DNA of 64,000 bases. It comes from Cesiribacter sp. SM1. GTDB lineage: Bacteria; Bacteroidota; Bacteroidia; Cytophagales; Cyclobacteriaceae. Below the pieces are notes generated by a model. The model ran no database searches and was not told the origin of the DNA. It saw only the letters and a list, made by a program, of their open reading frames with translations. Positions within the stretch are counted from its first letter, which is position 1, and every line of letters begins with the position of its first letter. Shown here in pieces: positions 56,074 through 64,000 of the stretch. Where the stretch lies: positions 186,001-250,000 of the forward strand of contig NZ_JAHXBU010000094.1 in assembly GCF_020178975.1 (NCBI RefSeq), in the 5' to 3' direction. Both the position numbers and the translations under genes were made by a program.

Positions 56074-57183
56074 ATGGAAATCAAGAAGCGTGTAAGCATG
56101 ATTCATTCCCTTCAGAGCGTCAGAATATTCGCAGCATTGATTGTGCTCTTACACCATATCAGCTCCATCTATATTTCCAAATATGAAATCCATAGCTTTG
56201 AATCAATGTTTAATTTTGGAAAGAGTGGGGTGCACCTTTTTTTTGTCCTAAGCGGGTATGTCATGTATGTAGCACACCATAAAGATTTAGGTTTAGGATT
56301 CAACACAGGAAAGTTGTTCGCATGGAAGAGGTTTACCAGAATTTACCCTACCTACTGGATCCTCACTACGTTTGTTGTTCTTGCCATGTTCCTAACATCG
56401 GGAGAAGTAAAGGAATACAAATACAGCCTTCCATACATATTTCAGTCTTTCACTCTGATCGACTTTGGCTTCATGCAAGGCAACCCTATCATTCCTGCGG
56501 CCTGGACACTCTTCCATGAGATAAAGTTCTACGCATTTTTTATGCTTTTTATTATTATTCAGAGCAGATCCATCAGAATTTCACTGGCAATAATTGCGCT
56601 GACAATGTCTCTGACCAAATCAGCACTTTACGGCACCACAAATTCATGGGGGATTGATTTTTACTTTAGCGAATTTAATTTCTTGTTCGCCTTTGGAGTA
56701 TTAGCGGCATGGCTTACAAAAAAACACTTCATTTTCTTTAAATCTGCCTTATACCCACTCCTAAGTGTGCTTGGTTATATTTCTGTATCCTTCTTGAGCA
56801 ATTACTATTTATGGGAAACAAGCACGATGTCAATTCTTGTTTTTGGTGTATCAGGTTTCTTCATAATCACCAGCTTTGCAGGTTATGAAACATATACCCA
56901 GAAGGTTCTTAACAGAAATCCGTTCAATCTCAACCAGAAAATGCTGTTATTTGCAGATGCTACCTATTGCTTATATCTGATTCATTATCCGGTATACACC
57001 ATCGTAGCAATGCTCAATAAGTACTTAATGTTTTCGGATCCGATGCTTATTGCCATAATGATTGGAAGCTCTATCGTGATTTCAATTGTTTATTATAAGC
57101 TTATTGAATACCCTATCTACTACTCAATGAAAAATTGGCAATTCAAGAAAGCCAAAGTTGCTAAACCCGAAGTTCTTGCATAG
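56074..57183 (+). CDS. Membrane acyltransferase, family 3 (OafA/YrhL-type)
   Basis: 369 residues, around ten membrane segments. Signature pieces: SVRIFAALIVLLHHISSIY near 15-33 (the catalytic His pair sits here), SGVHLFFVLSGYVMYV near 51-66, and KRFTRIYPTYWI near 86-97. No C-terminal SGNH domain. These enzymes acetylate (or otherwise acylate) polysaccharide units on or near the inner membrane. A second ATG at residue 9 is an alternative start. Likely a modification enzyme of this locus. Confidence 0.92.
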   Translation: MEIKKRVSMIHSLQSVRIFAALIVLLHHISSIYISKYEIHSFESMFNFGKSGVHLFFVLSGYVMYVAHHKDLGLGFNTGKLFAWKRFTRIYPTYWILTTFVVLAMFLTSGEVKEYKYSLPYIFQSFTLIDFGFMQGNPIIPAAWTLFHEIKFYAFFMLFIIIQSRSIRISLAIIALTMSLTKSALYGTTNSWGIDFYFSEFNFLFAFGVLAAWLTKKHFIFFKSALYPLLSVLGYISVSFLSNYYLWETSTMSILVFGVSGFFIITSFAGYETYTQKVLNRNPFNLNQKMLLFADATYCLYLIHYPVYTIVAMLNKYLMFSDPMLIAIMIGSSIVISIVYYKLIEYPIYYSMKNWQFKKAKVAKPEVLA

Positions 57184-57310
57184 AATAAATAAATGTTGGC
57201 AAGCCTTCTACCCAGAGTTTAAAGTAAGGCAGGCAATTACGCCAACACCACTATGTATCTTATAAAATCATATAATCTTCCTAAGAAGTCTGATATAACT
57301 GCATGATCCA

Positions 57311-58411
57311 ATGAAGAAAATTTTGATTGTGGGCATTACCCCTCCTCCCTATGGAGGCCAGGCAATGATGACTGAGAGACTGGTGAAGGCAAAGTTTACT
57401 GAATTGCAGGTTTATCATGTCAGAATGGCGTTTTCAAAATCCATGAAATCGGTGGGTACTTTTGAGGTTGGCAAGGTGTTGCATATGTTTTCTGTGGTAT
57501 TGCGCGCACTGTATTTTCGTTTCCGGTATGGAATCAATACCTTGTACTATATGCCCGGAGGCTCAAACTTTACCCCTATTGCAAGAGACATTTTTATCCT
57601 GTTCTTTCTACGAACATTTTTTTCAAAAACCATTTTTCACTTTCGGGCTGCAGGAGTATCGGAGATTGTCAGAAACCAGCCATACGTCCTTAGAAAAGCA
57701 GCCACTCTTATTTATAATAAACCGGAGCTGGCCATACAGTTATCGGCGTTGAATCCGGATGATGGCCAATACTTTAAAGCAAAAAAAGTCTCCATCATTC
57801 CAAACGGACTGGAGGATGCCGCGTTACCATATATTCCGATCGTTAGGCAAAGCCAAAAAATTGTTACCATTCTTTATGTTGGCGTGGTGCAAGAAACCAA
57901 AGGGATTATGGTGCTTTTAGAAGCAACAAAAATGCTATTAGAAGCAGGATATAAAATCAGGGTGAATATAATTGGAGAGTTTAACTCTGAAAAATTCAGA
58001 GTCACGGCCATTAACTACTGTCGCAATAACAATCTTGAAGATACTGTAAACTTTCTGGGTGTAAAAAAAGGCGAGGAAAAATGGCTTCATTTTAATGCAG
58101 CAGATATTTTCTGTTTTCCATCCTATTTTGAATCAGAATCTTTTGGCAATGTTGCTGTAGAAGCAATGATGTTTGGATTGCCAATTGTAGCTACGGAATG
58201 GAGAGGCATACCAGATATTGTAAAAGACGGTTTATCAGGTTTTCTGGTAAAAATAAAATCAGCTGATCAGTTAAAAAACAAGCTTAGTTTACTTATCGAA
58301 GATCAAAAATTAAGGATTGAGATGGGAACTAAAGGTCGGCAAATTTATGAGGAAACGTTTCAAATCAATAGATTTATGGATTCAATGGAACGAGCACTAT
58401 CCAGTGTTTAA
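57311..58411 (+). CDS. Glycosyltransferase family 4 (GT-B), second copy
   Basis: 366 residues. N-terminus KKILIVGITPPPYGGQAMMTERLV carries the Gly-Gly-Q loop typical of GT4. The C-terminal part has IIPNGLEDAA near 165, ILYVGVVQETKGIMVLLEA near 197, VNIIGEFNSE, and the donor-site block SYFESESFGNVAVEAMMFG near 275-293 followed by WRGIPDIVKDGLSG. Intact and of normal length. Not closely similar to the GT4 at 53388 (different N-terminus). Linkage and sugar unknown. Confidence 0.9.
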   Translation: MKKILIVGITPPPYGGQAMMTERLVKAKFTELQVYHVRMAFSKSMKSVGTFEVGKVLHMFSVVLRALYFRFRYGINTLYYMPGGSNFTPIARDIFILFFLRTFFSKTIFHFRAAGVSEIVRNQPYVLRKAATLIYNKPELAIQLSALNPDDGQYFKAKKVSIIPNGLEDAALPYIPIVRQSQKIVTILYVGVVQETKGIMVLLEATKMLLEAGYKIRVNIIGEFNSEKFRVTAINYCRNNNLEDTVNFLGVKKGEEKWLHFNAADIFCFPSYFESESFGNVAVEAMMFGLPIVATEWRGIPDIVKDGLSGFLVKIKSADQLKNKLSLLIEDQKLRIEMGTKGRQIYEETFQINRFMDSMERALSSV

Positions 58412-58555
58412 GGAACATAATTAATTTTTGCTTTATCAGCCTACCACAAACATCCATGGTTTGGTAAATAAAGTTGCAGAAAGTTGCAATGTATTTAACT
58501 CACTTATCTATTGATTGATAGGCAATAAGAATCTTTTCACAAAAAATTCAAACAA

Positions 58556-59836
58556 ATGAAAATATTGTTGTCAGCTTATGCCTGTCGGCCAAAATTCGGA
58601 AGTGAGCATGCTGCTGGCTGGAATTTTGCGCAACAGCTTAGCAAGCAGGGACATCAAGTAACAGTGCTTACGAATGATGAATGTAGAAATGACATTGAGA
58701 ATCAGGGAGGAGATATACCAGCCAATACTACATTCGTTTACCACAGATTGCCCTTGTGGATAAAAAAACCACTTTATAGAAAAACAGGACCCCTAGCCCA
58801 TATTTACTACTTTTTCTGGCAGATAAGTGCCTTTTTTTGTGTCAGAAATATACTGAAAGATAATGAAGTAGATTTAATACACCTGATAACCATCGGTGTT
58901 TTTAGAACCCCTGCTTTTTTGGGACTTCTGACCCCGCCATTTATCCTGGGACCCGTTGGTGGAGGAGAAACAAGCACACCTCAGTTACAGCGAAAATTAC
59001 CTTTCAGGTATAAGCTAAAAGAAAAACTAAGGCATTGGGCAAATTTATCAGCTCTTATCAACCCTTTGATGTACCTCACTTATCAGACTACAGATCTTAT
59101 ACTTTTAAAAACCAGTGACAATTTAAGGTACATCCCAGACAGGTTTCATAACAAATGCAGGGTAAGTCTGGAAGTTGGCATTGAATTAAGCCATAATCAG
59201 GAGAGAAAGACTACTTCAAGAGATGACAAATCTTTTAAAATACTGTTTGCTGGTCGTTTAGAGTACTGGAAAGGGGTACATTTAGCTATTAAGGCATATG
59301 CGCAAATCTTGAAAAAGCACCCTTCCACCACTTTTACGATCGTTGGTTCCGGATCGGAAGAACAATGGTTTAAGGAAACAGCCACACGCCATAATGTCCT
59401 GGATAAAATAGAGTGGTTACCAAGGGTTGAACAGGAAAAGCTTTTTCTGATGTACGAATCTTTCGATGTTTTTCTTTTCCCGAGCATGCATGATTCCAGT
59501 GGCCATGTAACAGTAGAGGCGCTATCTCATGGATTGCCCGTGGTTTGCCTGGATTTGGGAGGACCAAAGGAAATCATAAACGAAGCCTGTGGCCGTGTTA
59601 TTCCTACACAAGATCTTGCTGAAGATGATATCATCCAAAAAATAGTTGATGAGATCAGTTCACTAATCTCTAAGCCGGAAAGCATCAGCAGGATGAGAGA
59701 AAATGCCCTGTTACGGGCAAGCCAGTTTTCCTGGGATAAAGTGGTTGAAAATAATTATCAGCTCATTCACGAAACAATAAGTTTACATGGAAGCAAAGGC
59801 ACAAAGCAAAGCTGGAAGCAGCCTGCAGCTGTATGA
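58556..59836 (+). CDS. Glycosyltransferase family 4 (GT-B), third copy
   Basis: 426 residues. N-terminus KILLSAYACRPKFGSEHAAG-type motif (GSE followed by GWNFA), then GPVGGGETS near 141, LLKTSDNLRYIPDR near 185, and the donor domain with ILFAGRLEYWKGVHLAIKAY near 229, FTIVGSGSEEQW near 258, FLFPSMHDSSGHVTVEALSHG near 302 and LGGPKEIINEACG. It ends 50 bp inside the next gene, suggesting translational coupling. Linkage and sugar unknown. Confidence 0.9.
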   Translation: MKILLSAYACRPKFGSEHAAGWNFAQQLSKQGHQVTVLTNDECRNDIENQGGDIPANTTFVYHRLPLWIKKPLYRKTGPLAHIYYFFWQISAFFCVRNILKDNEVDLIHLITIGVFRTPAFLGLLTPPFILGPVGGGETSTPQLQRKLPFRYKLKEKLRHWANLSALINPLMYLTYQTTDLILLKTSDNLRYIPDRFHNKCRVSLEVGIELSHNQERKTTSRDDKSFKILFAGRLEYWKGVHLAIKAYAQILKKHPSTTFTIVGSGSEEQWFKETATRHNVLDKIEWLPRVEQEKLFLMYESFDVFLFPSMHDSSGHVTVEALSHGLPVVCLDLGGPKEIINEACGRVIPTQDLAEDDIIQKIVDEISSLISKPESISRMRENALLRASQFSWDKVVENNYQLIHETISLHGSKGTKQSWKQPAAV

Positions 59837-61262
59837 CAAACCATTTTTTGAGGCGTTCATCATTGCTCTACTTCTGTGTTTGTCTCCATCCAAGGCTATT
59901 GGACTAATAATTCCTTTTCTCTGCGCTTTTTGGTTTATTACAAGAAGCAAAAGCGGTAGTAGCTTTAAACGCTTGGTGCTGCTGATTATCTGGTGGGGAC
60001 TTGTGTTACTCTTTTACCAATTCTACAATGCTCAGATAGGATCAGATTTTAATGTCTCAAATGGCATCCTGTCGTTTGTCAGCTATGCTTCTATTTTTAT
60101 TGTTTTAGTTTTCCCTGCGCTATTAACCTCAGAGAAGTACAGCTATGACAAGTATGCCAAACTCCTGATTTATGTGATCTTGTTTGAGGGATGCTGGGGA
60201 ATTATGCAAAAAATATTAGCCCCCATTATCATTCGTTCTAGCTCCGGCGATGTTGTAGAGGGTACTATTAATCCATTCTCGTTTATATATGGACACTCCG
60301 GATTCAGTAACCAGTTCTTTGCGATCAATATTGTGTGCCTGCTTATTTTTTGCTTTCCCTTTGTGTATAAAAACAAAAGATTCATCATACACTATGGCAT
60401 AGGAATTATTGCACTTCTGTTAGCTTCTGTAGGTCATGTGTTCTATAGCTTTATATTAGCTACATCCATTACTTACTTTATATTTGAGGGCACAAAATTA
60501 CTATTTAGAATTAAAACGCTGGCTTTGTTTTTCACAGCCATAGCCATCATTCTGTCATTGTTCGCAACCCTTGATCCTAAGGTGTGGGCTAATTCTCTGG
60601 ATGCCTACGATAGTTTTATAAACGGAAAAACTCCAAAATCACAGGCAGTCATAATTGCAGTAAATGATTTGGGCAATCAATATCCCACCATGCACTTGGT
60701 TGGCATGGGGCCAGGGGAGTATTCTAGCCGAACCGGAATTATTGCTTCTGGTTCTTATTTTAGCTTGTCAGACTTTTTCACAGGCCTGCCCTTCTTAAAC
60801 ATCGGGATTTCAGACAGCTATAGGCAACATGTACTGTCTCACTGGTTACGAATACAGAAGATAGCCATAAGAGAGTCAACTTCCTGGGCAACCTCTACCA
60901 TGGCGCGGCCTTACTTCTCAATATTATCAGTTTATACTGAATTTGGAGGCCTGGGCCTGCTACTACTTTTAAGTGTTATTTTTCACCAGGTATTCCTCTT
61001 AAAGAGGGAGTACCGAAGAGTTACATCATCGGCAAATAAAACCACACTAAAACAAATTGCCTTTGGTTGTACCTCCATCATTCTATTCCTGTTTTTGATT
61101 GGCTTATACGAAAATTACTATGAAACCTCACAAGGAATATTTGTAGGAATTTTACTTATTCTGGTAATGCGTTCATTTTTAAATATAGCGAAATTAGATG
61201 CCCTTCAACCTGTGGAACAGCCTGAAGCCAGGCCTCACCACCAGGAAATAGTATTGCGTTAA
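59787..61262 (+). CDS. O-antigen/exopolysaccharide polymerase-like membrane protein (Wzy-like)
   Basis: 491 residues with about eleven to twelve hydrophobic segments spread from residue 20 to 480 and a large extracytoplasmic loop at about 265-375 that contains GMGPGEYSSRTGIIASGSY, a feature of Wzy/WaaL-type proteins. Sequence identity in this class is low, so the call rests on topology and on place. It would join repeat units on the periplasmic face. The start overlaps the preceding GT4 gene by 50 bp, and no later Met gives a whole protein. Confidence 0.78.
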   Translation: MEAKAQSKAGSSLQLYDKPFFEAFIIALLLCLSPSKAIGLIIPFLCAFWFITRSKSGSSFKRLVLLIIWWGLVLLFYQFYNAQIGSDFNVSNGILSFVSYASIFIVLVFPALLTSEKYSYDKYAKLLIYVILFEGCWGIMQKILAPIIIRSSSGDVVEGTINPFSFIYGHSGFSNQFFAINIVCLLIFCFPFVYKNKRFIIHYGIGIIALLLASVGHVFYSFILATSITYFIFEGTKLLFRIKTLALFFTAIAIILSLFATLDPKVWANSLDAYDSFINGKTPKSQAVIIAVNDLGNQYPTMHLVGMGPGEYSSRTGIIASGSYFSLSDFFTGLPFLNIGISDSYRQHVLSHWLRIQKIAIRESTSWATSTMARPYFSILSVYTEFGGLGLLLLLSVIFHQVFLLKREYRRVTSSANKTTLKQIAFGCTSIILFLFLIGLYENYYETSQGIFVGILLILVMRSFLNIAKLDALQPVEQPEARPHHQEIVLR

Positions 61263-61307
61263 ATGTTTTATGGGTCCGGCTAATATTGTCAGTGAGTCTT
61301 GGAAGAG

Positions 61308-61323
61308 AAAAGGCGTGCCTTTT
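61308..61323 (+). terminator. Weak terminator after the polymerase gene
   Basis: 6-bp stem AAAAGG/CCTTTT around CGTG, then T's. It is 46 bp after the stop and before a convergent gene. Short, so only a candidate. Confidence 0.35.
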
Positions 61324-61344
61324 TTGGATCTCCATAAATTGAAC

Positions 61345-63252
61345 TTATTTTTCTTCTACTCTTTTTTGATCATCCTTACTCACATAGAGGGGAATGAACC
61401 GATTATTTTGCAGTCTGTTCCTTTTTAATTCACTAATAATCCCCTTTCTGCTTTCTCGGACCAAGATCGGATACATTGCGTTCGGACTGTAAGCGCTGAC
61501 GCCAAAAATTAGTGACTGGTCTGCATCTTCACATATGAATGCTGCCTCAAGATCATCATCAAACCTCTCTACCGGATAGAGCAAGCCTCCCAAGAGCTCA
61601 GTTCTGCCTTTATGAGTAGTTTTTATTGCATATCCTCTTCTTTCCGTTTTCAAACCCATGATCCATACATCAGCTCCTTTATTCCAAATTTTGCCAGTAT
61701 TCCATGCTTCATTATTAAACTGCCTTGCCCATACCTTCTGCCCCTTGTAAAAGGTAACTGGTTTATGTATTTCTACATTCTCCAGGTATACATTTCCGGC
61801 ATCAGCAGAAGCCACATACTCTTCTATTCTGCTGTGCCTGATTACAAGAGGACGCTTTGAAAGATGCTCTATGCTTACGCCATACCCTATATGTTCAATG
61901 AAGAGCGGCGGACTGCTTTCATCACCCTCCTTAATTATCAACTTCATTGCCTGTGAACCATTGCCATTAAATACTGCGCCAAAGGCATTTATTTTATGTA
62001 CACCTAAGGGTATGGTATAATTTTTACTTTTCACCATATAGGTCCCGGTTTTGATGCAGATGGAAGACTTCCCTGAATCAATTATCTTCTGCCAGTTACG
62101 GGTATCGCCATACCATCCTGGAGACGAAAGAGATGCCCAGCTGGAGGTGTCTTTTTCGTGATAAACTGGTGTTTCTTCAACAGGCAGCCTTAAAGAATAC
62201 CTTGCATTGGCGTGTGGGCTGTATACTTCTCCAACAACATATTCTTCCAGACTTAATTTTCTGATTTTATTACCTCGATCAGTGAGTATAGTAGAATATC
62301 CGCTGGCAATTATATCACGGGCAAAAAGGCACCCATCCAGATTTTCAATAGCGCTTTGCTCCTGACTTCCTCCAGTAAATCTACTATTCAGCACCACAAT
62401 CATCCCATGCTTACTGGTATTTAAAAGAGCAGGAACTGAATTATCACTGGTTAATTTGCGGATGATCAGAATGTTTCCGTCATTTTTAACACCTGCAATA
62501 TTCTGTTGACAGATGAAGATATTTTCCAGCGTAATGCTGTAATCTGCTTTTCCGGACTGAATGGCATAATCAAAACCTTTTATAGATACATTCTGTAAAA
62601 GACAGGGCCCTGGGAACTCCCTGATCATGCTAATGGCCGTGCTACCCAAGCCATCTTCGGACACTATTCCTACATTGATGATTCCGCCACTATTATTTGC
62701 CACAAAATCAATAGCAATAGTTCCCGGATTTGCCGCCCCCGTACAGATAGTGAGATCTTTGATATAATTATGAAACTGCTGATTTCCAGCCGGAGTCTTT
62801 ACCAATGCCTTTGGATGGTGTATATCTGAAAACCCTCTAGCACTGTCTTTCAATTTTATAGTGGTGATGCCTTGCCCCTGCCCCATCAGCATCATGGCCT
62901 GCCCCTCCCATTGCAAGGCATCGGAAATCAGGTAGGTACCTGCCGGAAAATAAAGAGTTTTAGGACGCGGGAAAAAATAATCAGGCTTCTGTTGAAAATT
63001 TGCTCCCGCCCTGTTTGCATCCATTGCCGCCTGTATGGCGTTTGTATCATCACTAATACCATCGCCCTTAGCACCAAAATCTTTTACGTTATAAAAGCCT
63101 CCTGCATCACTAACATTAAAGCCTGTATAATGTGGCACATGGGTTAACTCAAAACTTTTTGGATAGCTAATAAGCTGTGCTTTAACACTATTGGGTAAAA
63201 AGAACAAGACAAGCGAAATAATATAAAAGCATCTTATTTCAAAAATTATCAT
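61345..63252 (-). CDS. Exported pectate-lyase-fold (beta-helix) protein
   Basis: 635 residues from ATG 63252; a TTG at 63267 is in frame but less likely. Signal peptide about 1-26 (LVLFFLPNSVKAQ). Residues about 50-250 are the Pectate_lyase_3/GH28-related domain: YNVKDFGAKGDGISDDTNAIQ, then LYFPAGTYLISDAL and LMGQGQGITTIKL. After that come further beta-helix coils with a second VKSKNYTIPLGVHKINAFGA block. Family members degrade, epimerise or bind polysaccharides; Asp/Lys residues for lyase chemistry cannot be assigned by eye. On the opposite strand to the glycosyltransferases but inside the locus, so it may trim or bind the same polymer. Confidence 0.83.
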   Translation of the reverse strand: MIIFEIRCFYIISLVLFFLPNSVKAQLISYPKSFELTHVPHYTGFNVSDAGGFYNVKDFGAKGDGISDDTNAIQAAMDANRAGANFQQKPDYFFPRPKTLYFPAGTYLISDALQWEGQAMMLMGQGQGITTIKLKDSARGFSDIHHPKALVKTPAGNQQFHNYIKDLTICTGAANPGTIAIDFVANNSGGIINVGIVSEDGLGSTAISMIREFPGPCLLQNVSIKGFDYAIQSGKADYSITLENIFICQQNIAGVKNDGNILIIRKLTSDNSVPALLNTSKHGMIVVLNSRFTGGSQEQSAIENLDGCLFARDIIASGYSTILTDRGNKIRKLSLEEYVVGEVYSPHANARYSLRLPVEETPVYHEKDTSSWASLSSPGWYGDTRNWQKIIDSGKSSICIKTGTYMVKSKNYTIPLGVHKINAFGAVFNGNGSQAMKLIIKEGDESSPPLFIEHIGYGVSIEHLSKRPLVIRHSRIEEYVASADAGNVYLENVEIHKPVTFYKGQKVWARQFNNEAWNTGKIWNKGADVWIMGLKTERRGYAIKTTHKGRTELLGGLLYPVERFDDDLEAAFICEDADQSLIFGVSAYSPNAMYPILVRESRKGIISELKRNRLQNNRFIPLYVSKDDQKRVEEK

Positions 63253-63340
63253 TGCCTTTGGATTCAAACAGATAAGAAGAAAAGTGCTGCGGAAGACACC
63301 ATAAACAGGTTCTTCTTTACTTTATGTGAATGATCTGCTT

Positions 63341-64000
63341 CTATTTTTTGCTGATAAGCCCAAGGCTCATTTTTAACAGATCAGGATTGAATATAAGAAT
63401 AGCAACCAGACTTAAACTCATCCACATCAGCGCTTTATAGATCACTAAATAAGGTAGTGTACTCTGGAAAAAAGGGCTAACAGCAACAATGAGCAGTGCA
63501 ATAAATGAAAATACAATTATTGGCTTTGCAATATTCAAAATGTAGCTCTTTATCTCCTCAAAAGATTTGTTCAGCCACCACAAAATATACACAAACGAAA
63601 CAAAGTATTTTATAACAAAGCTCCAGGCGGCACCTGTCAGTCCAAAATCCATCAGGAGCAGAAGACTAATGATCCCTGCACTAAAATTGATCAGATTGAT
63701 TGTAATGTTATTTTCCGGCTTGCCGATACCAATCTGGAAACTTTCGTATATACACAATATCATCACACTTACTCCAGAAATAGCCAGTATTTGCATGCAA
63801 TCCCGGCTAGGTGCCCAGGCAGTCCCGAAAGTAAGTTCAATGAGATCAGGAATAAAAACCAGCAGGGCTATAAAGAGTGGAAGGCTAGAGTATAGCATCA
63901 AATATGATGCCTTGAAAAAAGTAATTTCAAGCCTTTTCCTGTCCTGCTGAATATTGGAGAATAACGGCAGCAGAACTTTGGATACTGATAAATTTACAAC
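63341..64000 (-). CDS. Wzx-like polysaccharide flippase (5' end outside window)
   Basis: The frame is open from the right edge to the stop at 63341, about 220 residues; the N-terminal half is beyond the window. There are six hydrophobic segments. The stretch KVLLPLFSNIQQDRKRLE followed by FGTAWAPSRDCMQILA is typical of the middle and C-terminal parts of PST-family flippases (RfbX/Wzx). It would move undecaprenyl-linked repeat units across the inner membrane. Reading starts only from ATG 63898-63901 would be too short. It completes the Wzx/Wzy-type picture of this locus. Downstream of it (minus direction) is the pectate-lyase-fold gene, 89 bp away, perhaps co-transcribed. Confidence 0.85.
   Translation of the reverse strand, partial: VVNLSVSKVLLPLFSNIQQDRKRLEITFFKASYLMLYSSLPLFIALLVFIPDLIELTFGTAWAPSRDCMQILAISGVSVMILCIYESFQIGIGKPENNITINLINFSAGIISLLLLMDFGLTGAAWSFVIKYFVSFVYILWWLNKSFEEIKSYILNIAKPIIVFSFIALLIVAVSPFFQSTLPYLVIYKALMWMSLSLVAILIFNPDLLKMSLGLISKK

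Noticed and set aside
63253-63267. TTG start of the pectate-lyase-fold gene
   Set aside because: The ATG at 63252 gives a clean signal peptide.

Overview
The window looks like chromosomal DNA from a bacterium of the phylum Bacteroidota, most probably a Cytophagales-type genus. The evidence is a SusC/SusD pair and two further TonB-dependent receptors with carboxypeptidase-like N-terminal domains, a PorZ-type protein of the type IX secretion system, many SPII lipoproteins, start codons without clear Shine-Dalgarno sequences, a few matches to the Bacteroidota -7 box TAnnTTTG, and an ISAon1-like transposase remnant. No rRNA, integrase, plasmid gene or CRISPR array was seen.

Layout. 1-3.0 kb: a minus-strand cluster of 2Fe-2S ferredoxin, thymidine kinase (tdk) and a PorZ-like protein that runs off the left edge. 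3.1-6.0 kb: a proline-rich conserved protein and an exported family 3 glycoside hydrolase. 6.0-8.5 kb: a divergent pair, a phage-like conserved protein and an SF1 RecD/Dda-like helicase, separated by an AT-rich region with a palindrome. 8.8-17.7 kb: an orphan solute-binding protein, uvrA, an NHL-repeat lipoprotein, a LOG-family nucleosidase, a TIGR01777 epimerase and a coiled-coil secreted protein. 17.8-22.5 kb: a TonB-dependent receptor behind a large beta-helix lipoprotein, probably one outer-membrane uptake or surface system. 22.7-27.1 kb: a threonine/serine dehydratase, a DegP/HtrA protease and an atypical Nramp-like transporter. 27.2-28.0 kb: tRNA-Asn(GTT) followed by a transposase remnant. 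28.4-38.0 kb: a triple-repeat beta-helix lipoprotein, a SWIM-SNF2 helicase and a BNR-propeller protein. 38.0-38.2 kb: a dense cassette of inverted repeats. 38.5-49.1 kb: a SusD/SusC pair, an S9 peptidase fused to a formylglycine-enzyme-like domain, and a third TonB-dependent receptor of the OMP_b-brl_3 type.

50.0-64.0 kb is an exopolysaccharide or O-antigen locus. It holds a polyprenyl glycosylphosphotransferase (initiating enzyme), a WecB/TagA/CpsF transferase, one GT2, three GT4 enzymes, an NAD-dependent epimerase, an acyltransferase, a Wzy-like polymerase, an exported pectate-lyase-fold protein and a Wzx-like flippase cut by the right edge. From about 52.2 kb the DNA becomes clearly more AT-rich (19 G+C in 53401-53460 against 37 in 36001-36060, counted by eye), as expected of a variable, transferred polysaccharide cluster.

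Non-coding structure is unusually rich. There are strong hairpin terminators after most units, heptamer repeats (GGTATSA) that begin at stop codons, a 288-bp interval bounded by 36-bp inverted repeats, and a 272-bp cassette with terminal inverted repeats containing a REP-like palindrome and a 46-bp perfect palindrome. I found no single wholly new system that I can prove. The best candidates for follow-up are that cassette, the heptamer-repeat element, the peptidase/FGE fusion, the phage-like gene and helicase pair with its operator-like palindrome, and the Nramp-like transporter lacking the canonical metal-site motifs.
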